In this document: positions 27,681 to 37,879 of the stretch, piece by piece
How positions within the stretch are numbered: position 1 is the first letter of the stretch
How the letters are laid out: each line of letters opens with the position of its first letter
Origin: Cyclobacterium qasimii M12-11B
GTDB taxonomy: Bacteria; Bacteroidota; Bacteroidia; Cytophagales; Cyclobacteriaceae
Direction: 5' to 3'
NCBI RefSeq assembly: GCF_000427295.1
Contig: NZ_ATNM01000156.1
Span: 90,940-154,939, forward strand
DNA length: 64,000 nucleotides
Notes under the pieces: model-generated
What the model saw: only the letters and a program-made list of their open reading frames with translations
Told to the model about the DNA's origin: nothing
Database searches by the model: none
Translations under genes and position numbers: made by a program

Positions 27681-28154
27681 ATCGAATGTTTAACCAATAA
27701 GTTACAATAATAATTTGAATAAATCAACTCGTTGGTCTGAGGTTTAATCTGTTATATTGGATTCTTAGTTGAATTAAAGTGGCTAAGAAGCGGTTTTTCT
27801 TCATAACAATTTGACAAGCTGAATACTTGATTAAAGGCTCCGTAATAGGGGAGTTATATTGCTGGTGGAGGAAGATGAAGATTGATTTCACCTTTATTTA
27901 TAAAAAGGGTAGTATTTCACATGGATTTGAAACCATAATGGATGTATTCAAGTGGTTTTAGGTTGGATTGAAAGGGCTTTAGTAAGTTTTTGGTATTATC
28001 TTCTTTGGCACAAAATGGAGGAAAATTGTCTTGGAGACATCTGATAGGGCTTTATGGGCAGCAAAAATTATAAAAAAATAGAAAGGGATAGGCAATAAAC
28101 TTGCTATCTAATGGATAAGGTAAGATATTTGCGCAGCAAAATGAATAATTGATA
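27681..28154. other. intergenic region
   Basis: About 470 bp, AT-rich, between the divergent small membrane protein gene and the YcxB-like gene. No coding frame, strong hairpin or repeat is visible. Confidence 0.5.
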
Positions 28155-28628
28155 ATGATCGTAAAAACAAAAAAATATAAACTGGAAACAGGTACCTATA
28201 TCAAACAGGGATTAAAAAACATATTAAAACAACAGTGGTGGGTGGTATTGATCGCTATAGCCATTGCTTGTGGTTATTTTTGGATACCCTCATGGTGGTG
28301 GATTAGCATGGCCTTATTGGCCTACACCTTGTATTGGCTTTTTTGGGTAATACAGTTTGCAGGTGTAACCCAGATGGAGCAGAATAAGGTAATGTTTGAG
28401 CGGCTTTCTTATGAAATTGACAGTCGTCAGGTACTTATGAAAATCAATAGCAAACAGGGAATGCCTATTAAATGGGAAATGATAAAAGAGGCTCAGGTAA
28501 AAGATGATGCCTATATCCTTGTTTTGTCTAAGGCTCAGTTTATCCACCTTCCTTTTAGAATTTTCAACACGCAAAACGAAGTAAAATTTGTTGAGACGAT
28601 ATTGAAACGCAAAGGGTTTTTAGCATAA
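28155..28628 (+). CDS. YcxB-like family membrane protein
   Basis: 157 residues from ATG 28155; a TTG two codons earlier is less likely. Two adjacent hydrophobic segments occur near residues 28-65 (WWVVLIAIAIACGYF and WISMALLAYTLYWLF), followed by a soluble C-terminal part with IKWEMIKEAQVKDDAYILV and FIHLPFRIF, typical of the YcxB-like domain. Function unknown; inner membrane predicted. A strong terminator follows. Confidence 0.82.
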   Translation: MIVKTKKYKLETGTYIKQGLKNILKQQWWVVLIAIAIACGYFWIPSWWWISMALLAYTLYWLFWVIQFAGVTQMEQNKVMFERLSYEIDSRQVLMKINSKQGMPIKWEMIKEAQVKDDAYILVLSKAQFIHLPFRIFNTQNEVKFVETILKRKGFLA

Positions 28629-28652
28629 GACTTCTACAAAATCACTGATAAT

Positions 28653-28687
28653 AAAAAGGGCAGATATTTAGAATATCTGCCCTTTTT
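28653..28687. terminator. bidirectional intrinsic terminator
   Basis: Perfect 16-bp arms, AAAAAGGGCAGATATT at 28653-28668 and its complement at 28672-28687, around a TAG loop, with A and T tails on either side. It separates the YcxB-like gene from the convergent TIM-barrel gene. Confidence 0.92.
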
Positions 28688-28711
28688 TGTGCCTATTGAT
28701 GTGTTTTCAGC

Positions 28712-29632
28712 TTAGCGGAAACTATCTGCTTCTCTGTAAGCTTGAATTACAGCTTCTTCACCTTGCTTGCCGGAACTGAAATTTCCATGTTCCATGCCAC
28801 ATACCCCTTTGAAACCTTTTTCGTAAATGTATTTAAAAACATTTTTGAAGTTGATTTCTCCGGTTCCTGGTTCTTTTCTTCCTGGATTGTCTCCAATTTG
28901 TATATAAGCAATCTCTTCCCAACACATTTCCATCAAAGTAATGAGGTGACCTTCATTTTTTTGTTGGTGGTAGATGTCATACAAGATCTTACAGCTAGGG
29001 CTATCAACTCCCTTACATACAAGGTAAGTTTGAGGGGAATACCTTAAGTATAGATTTGGATTGTCACTAAGAGGCTCCAATACCATTGTTAATCCATGTG
29101 GCTCAAGGATCTCTGCACCTTTACGAAGTGCTTCTATAACATTAGCCGTTTGGATATCAAGGGGTAAATCTCTCTGAAAATCGCCGGGAACTACAGTGGT
29201 CCACTTTGCATTTACACGTTTAGATGTTTCTACTGCCTTTTTACATCCTGCCAGGAAGATGTCCACATACTCCTGCTTTCCAGCAGCCAGGGTGTTGGCA
29301 CCATTTCCTCCTTTGTCCAGAACGAAAACGCCCATGGTCATTCCTAGCTTTGCAAGGTGATTGCCAATCTTCTCCTGCATTTCAGGAGTTCTTTTCATCA
29401 TCCCATTGTCTTCCAGACTTCTAAAACCTCTTTCGTGCATGTAAGTTATCTGGTCCAGGAGATCTTCTCCGGCTAGGTTTTTAAACATGCCAAAATGTGG
29501 CGCATAGTCTAGATTGAAAGTAGCATCTGCGTCAAAATTGTTTGCCTGAGCAGCCTTACTGGTACTAACACCGGCTATGCCAGCTGCAGCGGTTCCCAAG
29601 GATACGTTTTTAATAAATTTTCTTCTTTCCAT
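28712..29632 (-). CDS. Tat-exported TIM-barrel isomerase, hydroxypyruvate isomerase-like
   Basis: 306 residues. The N-terminus is a twin-arginine signal (MERRKFIKNVSLGTAAAG). The body is an AP-endonuclease-2 type TIM barrel, with metal-ligand motifs LVLEPL-like TMVLEPLSDNP near residue 185, ILYDIYHQQKNEG near 218 and IQIGDNPGRKEPGTGE near 245, then CGMEHG. These match the sugar phosphate isomerase/epimerase family (Hyi-like). It should isomerise or epimerise a small sugar in the periplasm; substrate unknown. It begins 4 bp behind a Tat-exported Gfo/Idh gene, so both act together. Confidence 0.87.
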   Translation of the reverse strand: MERRKFIKNVSLGTAAAGIAGVSTSKAAQANNFDADATFNLDYAPHFGMFKNLAGEDLLDQITYMHERGFRSLEDNGMMKRTPEMQEKIGNHLAKLGMTMGVFVLDKGGNGANTLAAGKQEYVDIFLAGCKKAVETSKRVNAKWTTVVPGDFQRDLPLDIQTANVIEALRKGAEILEPHGLTMVLEPLSDNPNLYLRYSPQTYLVCKGVDSPSCKILYDIYHQQKNEGHLITLMEMCWEEIAYIQIGDNPGRKEPGTGEINFKNVFKYIYEKGFKGVCGMEHGNFSSGKQGEEAVIQAYREADSFR

Positions 29633-29636
29633 CAGC

Positions 29637-30955
29637 TTACACTACTTTAGTTTGACCAGGAATTGCATAAGGGTAAAAACCATCTTCGTTTGGAAGAACT
29701 TTTGGCAAAGCATCCCAAGCCAATGTATCTGGTTTAAGGTTTACATTTGAGTTTATACCTTCTTCCCAAGTGACTGGTTTTCCGGAATAAGTTGCATAAC
29801 GACCTAAAATAGAGGTCATGGTACTTTTAGCAGCATTCTCTGCATCAGCAAATTTGTACTCACCTTTTACAACCGCATCAAATAACATGTCATGCTCCAC
29901 CTGATAAGGATTTGCATTGCCTGTTCCATCATGGTCATATAGGCTGTTTCCTTTAAGGTCAGTCAATTTACCAGTATGTCCGGCGTTCATGTAGGCTTTA
30001 CCTTTTGTGCCTTGGAAGCTTTCATCTACCCTGTTGTGAGCACCTGGGAAATGTCGACATTCACTGTGAATTACTGTTCCATCCTCATAGGTGAACAAAA
30101 TCACATGGTGGTCAAAGATCTCTCCATTCTCCTTGCCTCTTCTAACGGTTCTTCCACCTGTTCCTTCAGCTTTACTGGGTAACCATTCTTAACCCAGTTG
30201 GCAACATCCAGGTTGTGTACGTGCTGTTCTGTGATATGGTCACCACATAGCCAGTTGAAATAGTACCAGTTTCTCATTTGGTATTCCATCTCAGTTTGTC
30301 CTGGCTGACGTTCTCTTACCCATACACCACCGTCATTCCAAAATACCTGGCCACCTATAATATCACCAATTTCACCATTATGGATACGGTCTATGGTCTG
30401 TATATAATTGTCTTGATAGTGTCGTTGAAGGCCTACTACTACATTTAGTTTTTTGGCTTTAGCTATCTTTGCAGCTGCCAAAATTCTACGGATACCAATG
30501 GCATCTGTAGCTACAGGTTTTTCCATGAAAATCTGCTTTTCAAGGCGTACAGCTTCTTCAAAATGATCAGGTCTGAAACCAGGAGGAGTAGCGATAATCA
30601 CCACGTCTGCATCTTTCATGGCATGTTTGTAGCCATCAAAACCCACAAATTTCTTCTCTTCAGGAACGACTACTTTATCTTTGCCATATTTTTTTAGGAT
30701 ACGCTCATGGCTTTGATCCAAACGATCTTTGAATGCATCGGCCATTGCTACCAACTTGATGTTTTGTCCGGTTTCAAAGGCCTGGAAGACTGCTCCAGTA
30801 CCTCTACCACCACAACCAATGACAGCGATCTTAATGGCGTCATCACCTGCAGCATGGGCTCCAGGAAGTGTGAAAGGGCTTAACATGGCGCCGCCAGTTA
30901 TTATTGCCGAAGTTTTAATGAAATTCCTTCTTTCGTTACTATTATTTTCTTTCAT
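29637..30955 (-). CDS. Tat-exported Gfo/Idh/MocA oxidoreductase, frame broken
   Basis: The frame from ATG 30955 carries a twin-arginine leader (NERRNFIKTSA), the NAD(P)-binding AVIGCGGRGTGA near residue 45, MEKPVAT (EKP motif with the catalytic Lys) and GDHITEQHVHNLD. It leaves frame near 30171. The next frame supplies the rest, from HVILFTYEDGTVIHSECRH on. One more base in the AAA run (30171-30173) reads PVKAEGTGGRTVRRGKENGE and restores about 439 residues. Probable periplasmic sugar dehydrogenase; GH109-like hydrolases share this fold and are an alternative. Confidence 0.87.
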
Positions 30956-30972
30956 TATTCGTTGAGTTTATT

Positions 30973-31954
30973 TTAATAATCTTCCATCGGCTCGCTGCCG
31001 TAATATTTTTCTATGAATTCTGCACTTGGCGTGGTAAGTGGTCTTACGACTCTCATTCCTAAAAATGGTGCCTCAGGAAACCACCATTGGCTTTTAGGGA
31101 TTTGTGGGTCTATTCTTTTCCATTCTGGTGTGCTGGCCGCACGTTTGCTACTGGTCATTTCTTCTGGACTGCTATCATAACTGCCTCCCCTGATTACTTT
31201 AGGATAAAGCTCTTCAGATAAGTGTAGTGGATTGTCTGTGGAGGCCCCTCTGCTTGCATAAGCACCTTCCTCATAATGATCCATTGTCCATTCATTTACA
31301 TTGCCAAGGATATCATATAGCCCCCAAGGGTTTGATTTCTTTTGACCTATTTTCTGAGTAGTCCCTTCACTGTTTTCGGCATACCAGGCATATTCGCCTA
31401 GTTTAGATGGATCATCTCCGAAAAAATATTTCGTATTTGTTCCTGCCCTGGCGGCATATTCCCATTCAGCTTCTGTAGGCAATCTAAAAAAGACACCTGT
31501 TTTAAGGTACAACCACCTGCAAAATTGAATGGCGCCATATTGGGTCATTGCGATTGCTGGTTTGTGCTCTTTTCCCATTCCGAAGGTCATGTCCAGGTAA
31601 GGAATAGAAGGTCTTGTTAAGCCGTCTATTTTTGGGCTTAGAGGGCCTTCACTAGAGGAGGCTTCAAAAACTTTTGTCTAAAAATAATTCGTAAAGATCC
31701 CAAGTAACTTCATGGGATGCCATCCAAAACGGATCGACATTAACCTCGTGTATTGGCGCTTCATCTGAAGCACCATTGTCACTTCCCATTTTAAAGCTTC
31801 CTTCAGGTATGGGAACCATATCAAATGAGATACCTGTTCCAGGAATCTCTTGTGAATAGGGCTCAAAGGACTTATTAAAATGATAGGCACTTGCTACAAA
31901 CAAGACGGATGAAACAGAACTCACAAATAAAGTTCTTTTTAATAATTTTAACAT
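30973..31954 (-). CDS. FGE/sulfatase-modifying factor-fold protein without catalytic cysteines, frame broken
   Basis: Signal-anchor N-terminus (VSSVSSVLFVASAYH) and the FGE-fold blocks MVPIPEGSFKMGSDNGASDE, FWMASHEVTWDLYELFLD, FRLPTEAEWEYAARAG, NVNEWTMD and VIRGGSYDSS. The first frame ends at 31664 in an A5 run (plus strand 31666-31670). Removing one base joins DKSFEASSSEGPLSPK and gives about 326 residues. This is the only break that needs a base removed. The RGGS region has no cysteine pair, so true formylglycine formation is unlikely. The family also includes GldJ/GldK gliding and T9SS components; here the job is unknown. Likely cotranscribed with the Gfo/Idh gene 17 bp downstream. Confidence 0.83.
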
Positions 31955-32354
31955 GGATTAGGCTTAGGTATTCTTTTAATTAACTATTAGTAATTTACTT
32001 CAATTTTTAATATAAAATAATTGAATGCTTAAATTACCTTAATTTTTTAAATATTGAAAGTTTCTATTAGTGGGACGGTAGCTTCATCTTTTTAACCCAG
32101 TTTGAAACATAGGTGAATGGAGTGTAAGGAGACGAAATTGAAGTGGTTATATCCCAATATGGCATGTTTTATGTCTATTTTGGGAGATAATAGGGGTCTT
32201 TCAGTGAAAAAAATCCTTTGTTGGTATTTAACTTAACCTTAAAAAAATTTGTGAGGCAGTGTGACAGATGGCTTTCAGGATTAAAATTATAGGAATAAAC
32301 ATGGCTTAGCATACCCGCCTAAACATTTTGACGACTTTCATTAACACTAAGAGA
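31955..32354. other. intergenic region
   Basis: About 400 bp between the FGE-fold gene start and the SGNH gene stop. Very AT-rich at its left end (31970-32060). It must contain the promoter of the 28.7-32 kb operon. I see no clear motif or repeat. Confidence 0.5.
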
Positions 32355-33274
32355 TTATTGCGTGTAGAGTGTTGAATGGTGTGGCGTGTAATTCCTTATT
32401 TCTTTCTCAATCTCCCTGGCAATCTGGGCGTTGAAATGGACAGGATCTCGGAAGTTCTGTGGATCTATGATTAATTCTGAATCATAATTGAAATCAAATA
32501 CGTCCCCAAGTGAACGCATATCACTATGAAATCTATCGGTATATTCCTTTAAGTCATATTCTTTGAGCACATCATGGTAATCTTGATGCAATGGGGGAAT
32601 CCAAAATATTAACTTAATACCTTCATTTTTACAGTATTCAGCTATTTCGCTGAGCTGTTTCTGGTATTCATCTGGGTAGGTAATGTTTTGGTAAAACTTA
32701 TCTGTTTCTTGAAGCTTCTTCTTCCAGTAGTATGCTTTAGCCTCTGGGTCTTCAACCTCTGGTTCTGGTTCTTTTTCTGGAGCGACCAATGATTCTGCTA
32801 ATGCTACTGTCGCGTTGAAGGTATATTTATTAAAGGCGTAAGTAAAATAGTTTCCTTTTCTGGAAAGTGTTTCTTCCACCCAGAAACGCCTGTTAAATTT
32901 ATTGTATAGATTAAGGTTGATTCCTATCAGGACGGTGTCTGGCTTTACTATTTCTGTTGCCCACCAAAAAGACTGTATCATTTCTTTTAAGCTTGCTCCG
33001 CCATAGGCTAGATTGGCCCATTGATCTTGATCCATGGCGTCGTAAAGTCCATTGCTTCTGGAATCTCCAATGACCCAATTTTTTTTGGGTCATTTTCAAA
33101 TGCAATAATTTTGTACAGATGGGGTTCAATGTCCTGGGCGATCGTCTTTCTCTTTTCTTCACTGGTTATACTAAAACCGTTTAAATAGTTGAAAGGATCT
33201 ATAAATGCTATAATTAGGCTGTATACAACAAAAGGAATTACAAAATACAGACTATTCCCTATGAATCTTCTCAT
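32355..33274 (-). CDS. DltD/AlgX-like SGNH hydrolase partner of an MBOAT enzyme, frame broken
   Basis: From ATG 33274 (MRRFIGNSLYFVIPFVVY, a signal anchor) the frame runs to NDPKK, then breaks in the A8 run at 33079-33086. One more A restores NWVIGDSRSNGLYDA, the SGNH block I with Ser in GDSRS near residue 66. The end of the protein holds FRDPVHFNAQ, the DxxH catalytic pair. About 306 residues in total. SGNH partners act with MBOAT proteins to pass acyl groups onto an exported glycan. It begins 5 bp after the MBOAT stop, so the two are one operon. It is a distant counterpart of the gene at 59020. Confidence 0.82.
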
Positions 33275-33279
33275 GACAC

Positions 33280-34740
33280 TTAAAATTGAAAATAGATGAA
33301 CTCTTGTTGAACGCCATTCATAATGAAACAGAAGATGATTATAGCATAGTAAAATGACCACCTAACTGCTTTCGGGGTTCTAAGAGGGTTTAGTTCCAAA
33401 CCATGACTTTTCTCTCTTTGTAACCACTCAACAATAATGAAGCCGATTAGTAAAAAGAACAGGTAAATCAAATGGTTGCCTGTATTCATGCTCCAGAAAT
33501 CCTGTATTGGAAGTACGAAGAATTTTAGTGAAAAGATGATAGAAATATAATCAAAGGCCATGGCCAAGCTGTCTGCTCTGAAAAATATCCAGGCAAATAC
33601 AGTAAGAAGGAAAGTAGTGCCCATTTGAAAGGCTTCTTTAAGGCTTGGCAGGTATTTTCCAGCCGCAACTGTGTCGGTTGTGTGTTTTCTGTTCTTCTTT
33701 GTTAACAACAGGGGCAAGTAAAAAACCGCATTTAATGCTCCCCAAAATATAAAAGTCCAATTGGCTCCATGCCAAAATCCACTTACAATAAAAATTATAA
33801 ATATGTTTCTTATCGCATGCCCTCCTTTACTTCCGCCCAATGGTATGTATAAGTAATCCCTAAACCAGGTAGAAAGAGAAATATGCCATCTCCTCCAAAA
33901 CTCGGCAATGTCTCTTGAAAAATAGGGGAATGCAAAGTTTCGTTTTAAGTCAAAGCCAAATAATCTTGAAGCTCCTATGGCAATGTCTGAATAGCCTGAG
34001 AAATCACCGTATATCTGAAAGGCAAACAATACCCCTCCAAGTAATAATGTAAAACCTGAAAAGGACTGGTAATCATTGAAGATGTCATTTACGTAGATGG
34101 CGCAATTGTCTGCTATTACGATTTTTTTAAATAAGCCCCATAGCATTTGACGTAAGCCGTCACTGGCTTTGGTATAGCTGAATTCTCTTTTTTTGAAAAA
34201 TTGTGGCAATAGGTTTGTTGCCCTTTCTATAGGTCCCGCCACTAGCTGTGGGAAGAAACTTACATAAGCGAAAAATGCAATAGGTTCTGAGACTGGCGCT
34301 AATTTTTTACGGTAAACATCAATGGTGTAACTCATTGTCTGGAAGGTGTAAAAACTAATCCCTACAGGCAATATTATGTTTAACCTTGCAGGATCCATAG
34401 AATTCCCAAACAATGTGAAGGCATCTGCAAAGCTCTCCGCAAAGAAATTGTAATATTTAAAAAAGCCTAAAAACCCAATATTTACGCATAAACTAATAAA
34501 TAGTAGCCATTTTCGATGTGACTTATTCTCCCGCTTTCCCAGCTGTAAACCTATAATAAAATCAACAAGTGAGCTGAAAAATATTAAGGATAGAAATCGA
34601 TAATCCCACCAGCCATAAAAAACATAACTGGCAATCAAAATCCAGAAATTTTGAATCTTTATATTTTTATTAAAGACGAACCAATAAATTAAAAATACAA
34701 GAGGAAGGAAAATCAGGAATTCAATGGAATTGAATAACAT
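33280..34740 (-). CDS. MBOAT family O-acyltransferase (AlgI/DltB-like), copy 1
   Basis: 486 residues with about ten hydrophobic segments. The MBOAT signature WRRWHISLSTWFRDYLYIP near residue 290 and the invariant His in FWHGANWTFIFWG near 330 are both present. Inner-membrane enzyme that transfers an acyl group, usually acetyl, toward the periplasmic side for attachment to a polysaccharide. The SGNH gene follows directly. It is clearly paralogous to the protein at 59946, sharing the whole length. Confidence 0.93.
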   Translation of the reverse strand: MLFNSIEFLIFLPLVFLIYWFVFNKNIKIQNFWILIASYVFYGWWDYRFLSLIFFSSLVDFIIGLQLGKRENKSHRKWLLFISLCVNIGFLGFFKYYNFFAESFADAFTLFGNSMDPARLNIILPVGISFYTFQTMSYTIDVYRKKLAPVSEPIAFFAYVSFFPQLVAGPIERATNLLPQFFKKREFSYTKASDGLRQMLWGLFKKIVIADNCAIYVNDIFNDYQSFSGFTLLLGGVLFAFQIYGDFSGYSDIAIGASRLFGFDLKRNFAFPYFSRDIAEFWRRWHISLSTWFRDYLYIPLGGSKGGHAIRNIFIIFIVSGFWHGANWTFIFWGALNAVFYLPLLLTKKNRKHTTDTVAAGKYLPSLKEAFQMGTTFLLTVFAWIFFRADSLAMAFDYISIIFSLKFFVLPIQDFWSMNTGNHLIYLFFLLIGFIIVEWLQREKSHGLELNPLRTPKAVRWSFYYAIIIFCFIMNGVQQEFIYFQF

Positions 34741-34905
34741 GAAACGAGATGTAATTAGGTAGGTTTACAATGCTTAATTTAGCCTGATAGGTACTAAATT
34801 TCAATCCATAACTAAAATGGATTATGGTACAAAACTATATATAAAATTCATTTATTTTACATCTTTAAGGGAAAAAATTCATTTATTCATATAATTGATT
34901 GCATT

Positions 34906-37724
34906 TTATCCCTTCTTTAACTCTAAAAGATATTTTCCCGTGTAATTATTTGGCTCGTTCATTAAATTTTCTGGAACTCCTTCAAAAACCACATAGCCAC
35001 CTTTCTCGCCTCCTTCTGGTCCTAAGTCGATTACCCAGTCCGCAGCCATGATTACTTCAGTGTTGTGTTCAATGATAATTACAGTATGTCCCTGATCTAT
35101 CAGCGAGTTGATAGAGAAGAGCAATTTCTTTATATCATGAAAGTGTAAACCAGTGGTTGGCTCATCGAAAATGAACAATATTTTCTCCTGTTTTTTGGAA
35201 TCATTTTTCCCTAAAAAGGAAGCTAATTTTACCCTCTGCGCCTCACCACCACTTAGGGTATTCGACGATTGGCCAAGACCAATATAACCAAGACCTACTT
35301 CCTGGAGTGGTCTTAACTTCTGGATAATTGCCTGTTTTTCACTAAAAAAGTCCATCGCTTCATCAATGGTTAGGTCTAAAACCTCCGAAATGTCTTTTCC
35401 ATTGTATTTGGCATCTAAGATCTCATTTTTAAAACGCTTTCCTTTGCATGATTCGCAGGTAAGGTAGATGTCGGCCATAAACTGCATCTCGATCTTTTGT
35501 GTGCCCTCTCCCTGACAAGCTTCACACCTGCCGCCATCTACATTGAAACTGAAGAAAGCTGGTTTGTAGCCCCTCTGCTTAGAGATTGGAAGTTCTGAAT
35601 AGAGTGCTCGAATGCCGTCATAAGCCTTGACATAGGTTACAGGGTTGGACCTGGAGGATTTGCCTATCGGATTTTGATCCACAAATTCTACCCTGTTAAT
35701 GTTCCTATAATGTCCTTCAATTTTGTCAAACCGTCCTGATTCTTCATTTACGGTTCCAAGTATTTTTCCGATTGCGGGGTACAATACTTTTTTGACCAAG
35801 GTAGATTTCCCTGAACCACTAACGCCCGTAACAACTGTTAATATCTCTAAAGGTATCTTAACGGTTAAATTTTTAAGGTTATTTTCTGATGCGCCTTTAA
35901 TTAAGATGTATTCAGACCATTCTCGGTTGTGGATTTTGGCGCTTATGGACTCTTCACCACTTAGGTATCTTGAAGTATGGGTGTTCCCTGCGGCCATTAA
36001 TTCTTTCAGCGTACCTTGAAAAACAAGTTCTCCGCCATGAACTCCTGCGTCTGGTCCGATATCGATTACCTGGTCAGCCGTAAGGATGATTTTCTCCTCA
36101 TGCTCCACTACGATCACAGTATTGCCTAAATCCCGTAGTGCCTTTAATACAGTGATTAAACGCTCTGTGTCTCTCGGATGTAATCCTATACTAGGTTCAT
36201 CCAGTATGTACATAGATCCTACCAATGCGCTGCCCAATGAAGTAGCCAGTTTTATACGTTGAAACTCTCCACCTGACAAAGAAGAGGTTAACCTGTTAAG
36301 GGTTAAATATCCAAGTCCTACCTGATCGAGGTACTCAAGACGGTTAATGATTTCTTGTAGCAACCTTTTGGATACATTTCTCTCGGTCTCCGTAAGTTCT
36401 AAGGTTTCAAAGAAGGGAAGTGCCTTGTCTATTGGCAGTAACACCATATCCGTAATGGATTTATTCGCTATTTTAACATAAGAAGCGTCTTTTCTTATCC
36501 TTGTTCCCTTACAGTCCGGGCATGCAGTTCGTCCTCTAAACCTGGAGAGCATTACCCGATACTGGATTTTATGTAGCTTGCTTTCGAGGAAAGCAAAAAA
36601 ATCGTTTATGCCTTTAAAATACTTATTGCCTGTCCAAAGGATCGCCTTGTCTTTTTCATCAAGGTCTTCGTAAGGTCTATGAATGGGAAAATCGAATTTT
36701 ATTCCATCCTTTAAAAGTGGTTCTAACCATTTTCTACTCGTTTCTCCACGCCACGGTGCAATGGCTCCTTCAAAAATGGATATGGTCTTGTCAGGAATCA
36801 CTAAATCTGGGTCTATTCCCAGAACGGAGCCAAAGCCTTCACAAGTTCTGCAAGCGCCATATGGATTGTTAAAACTAAAAAATTCACGGTGGGCAATTCG
36901 AAATGAATGCCATCCAGCTCAAATTTATCACTAAAGGTTCTTACTGCTTTGTCGGGAACAACGATTTTGCACTCACCCAAGCCTTCAAAGAAAGCAGTCT
37001 GAATACTGTCTGCAATTCTAAATTGATTGCCTTCGTCTTCTTTCATTACCGATACCCTATCAATAAGGATCTCAAAACTGCCTTTCGGTAATTTTTCTAC
37101 TTCTAACAGGTCTTCTACAAAGGATACCTCACCATCTACCAGCACGCGGGTAAAGCCTTTTTGCAACAAGACTTCCAATTCCTTTTCTCTTGCCCTCTCA
37201 GCACTGAAATGCAGTGGGCAACTTATCATGACCTTATCACCTTCCTCGAAGTCATGGATATAAGCCACTACGTCGGTTACGGTATGGTGCTTTACTTCTT
37301 CCCCACTTATGGGGGAGATGGTCCTGCCTATCCTGCTAAATAAAAGCTTAAGGTAATCGTAAATCTCAGTAGTAGTACCTACCGTGGATCGAGGGTTTTT
37401 AGTGTTAACGCCTTGCTGGATAGCGATGGCTGGTGATACCCCTTTAATGTATTCTACCTCGGGCTTCTCCATTCGGCCTAAAAATTGTCTGGCATAGGAG
37501 CTTAAGCTTTCCACATACATCCGCTGTCCTTCTGCAAAAAGAGTGTCGAAAGCCAGGGAAGATTTTCCCGAACCTGATAAGCCTGTAATGATGATCAGCT
37601 TATTCCTGGGAATGGCTATGCTTAGACTTTTAAGATTATTGACCCGAGCATTCTTTATTATAATAAAAGACTTTGGATCCAGGTCTTCGAGAGATGTGCT
37701 TTTTTTGACAGTAGTACTACCCAT
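34906..37724 (-). CDS. uvrA: excinuclease ABC subunit A, frame broken
   Basis: Two overlapping frames together make a complete UvrA of about 939 residues. The N-terminal part has Walker A ITGLSGSGKSSLAFDTL near residue 38. It leaves frame at the T6 run (A6 at 36877-36882 on the plus strand). One more base restores NFFSFNNPYGACRTCEGFGS, the first zinc module. The second part has CPDCKGTR, SSLSGGEFQRIKLA, VTGVSGSGKSTLVKK, CEACQGEG and TLSGGEAQRVKLA. UvrA scans DNA for bulky lesions with UvrB. I start at ATG 37724 (MGSTTV). Since uvrA is a conserved repair gene, the break is probably an assembly error. Confidence 0.93.
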
Positions 37725-37772
37725 AACATGCAAAGATACCAACCCAAACCTATAAATGATAAAATGTTATTG

Positions 37773-37811
37773 AAAAAAAAAGACCGACAGTCATATAGTT
37801 GACTGTCGGTC
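37773..37811 (-). terminator. intrinsic terminator of the T9SS cargo gene
   Basis: On the minus strand a perfect 12-bp hairpin (37800-37811 with 37782-37793, loop ACTATA) is followed by a run of nine T. It lies about 70 bp behind the stop at 37880, just upstream of uvrA. Confidence 0.88.
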
Positions 37812-37879
37812 CTGTAAATCGCTTTCTGCTATTTATCTTTTAAAGCTCTTGCGAGCAAATAATGGCGCATTTGGCCATT

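Noticed and set aside
31664..31666. In-frame TGA in the FGE-fold gene as a recoded selenocysteine
   Set aside because: The frame after the TGA hits further stops, and the family sequence continues only after a frame change.
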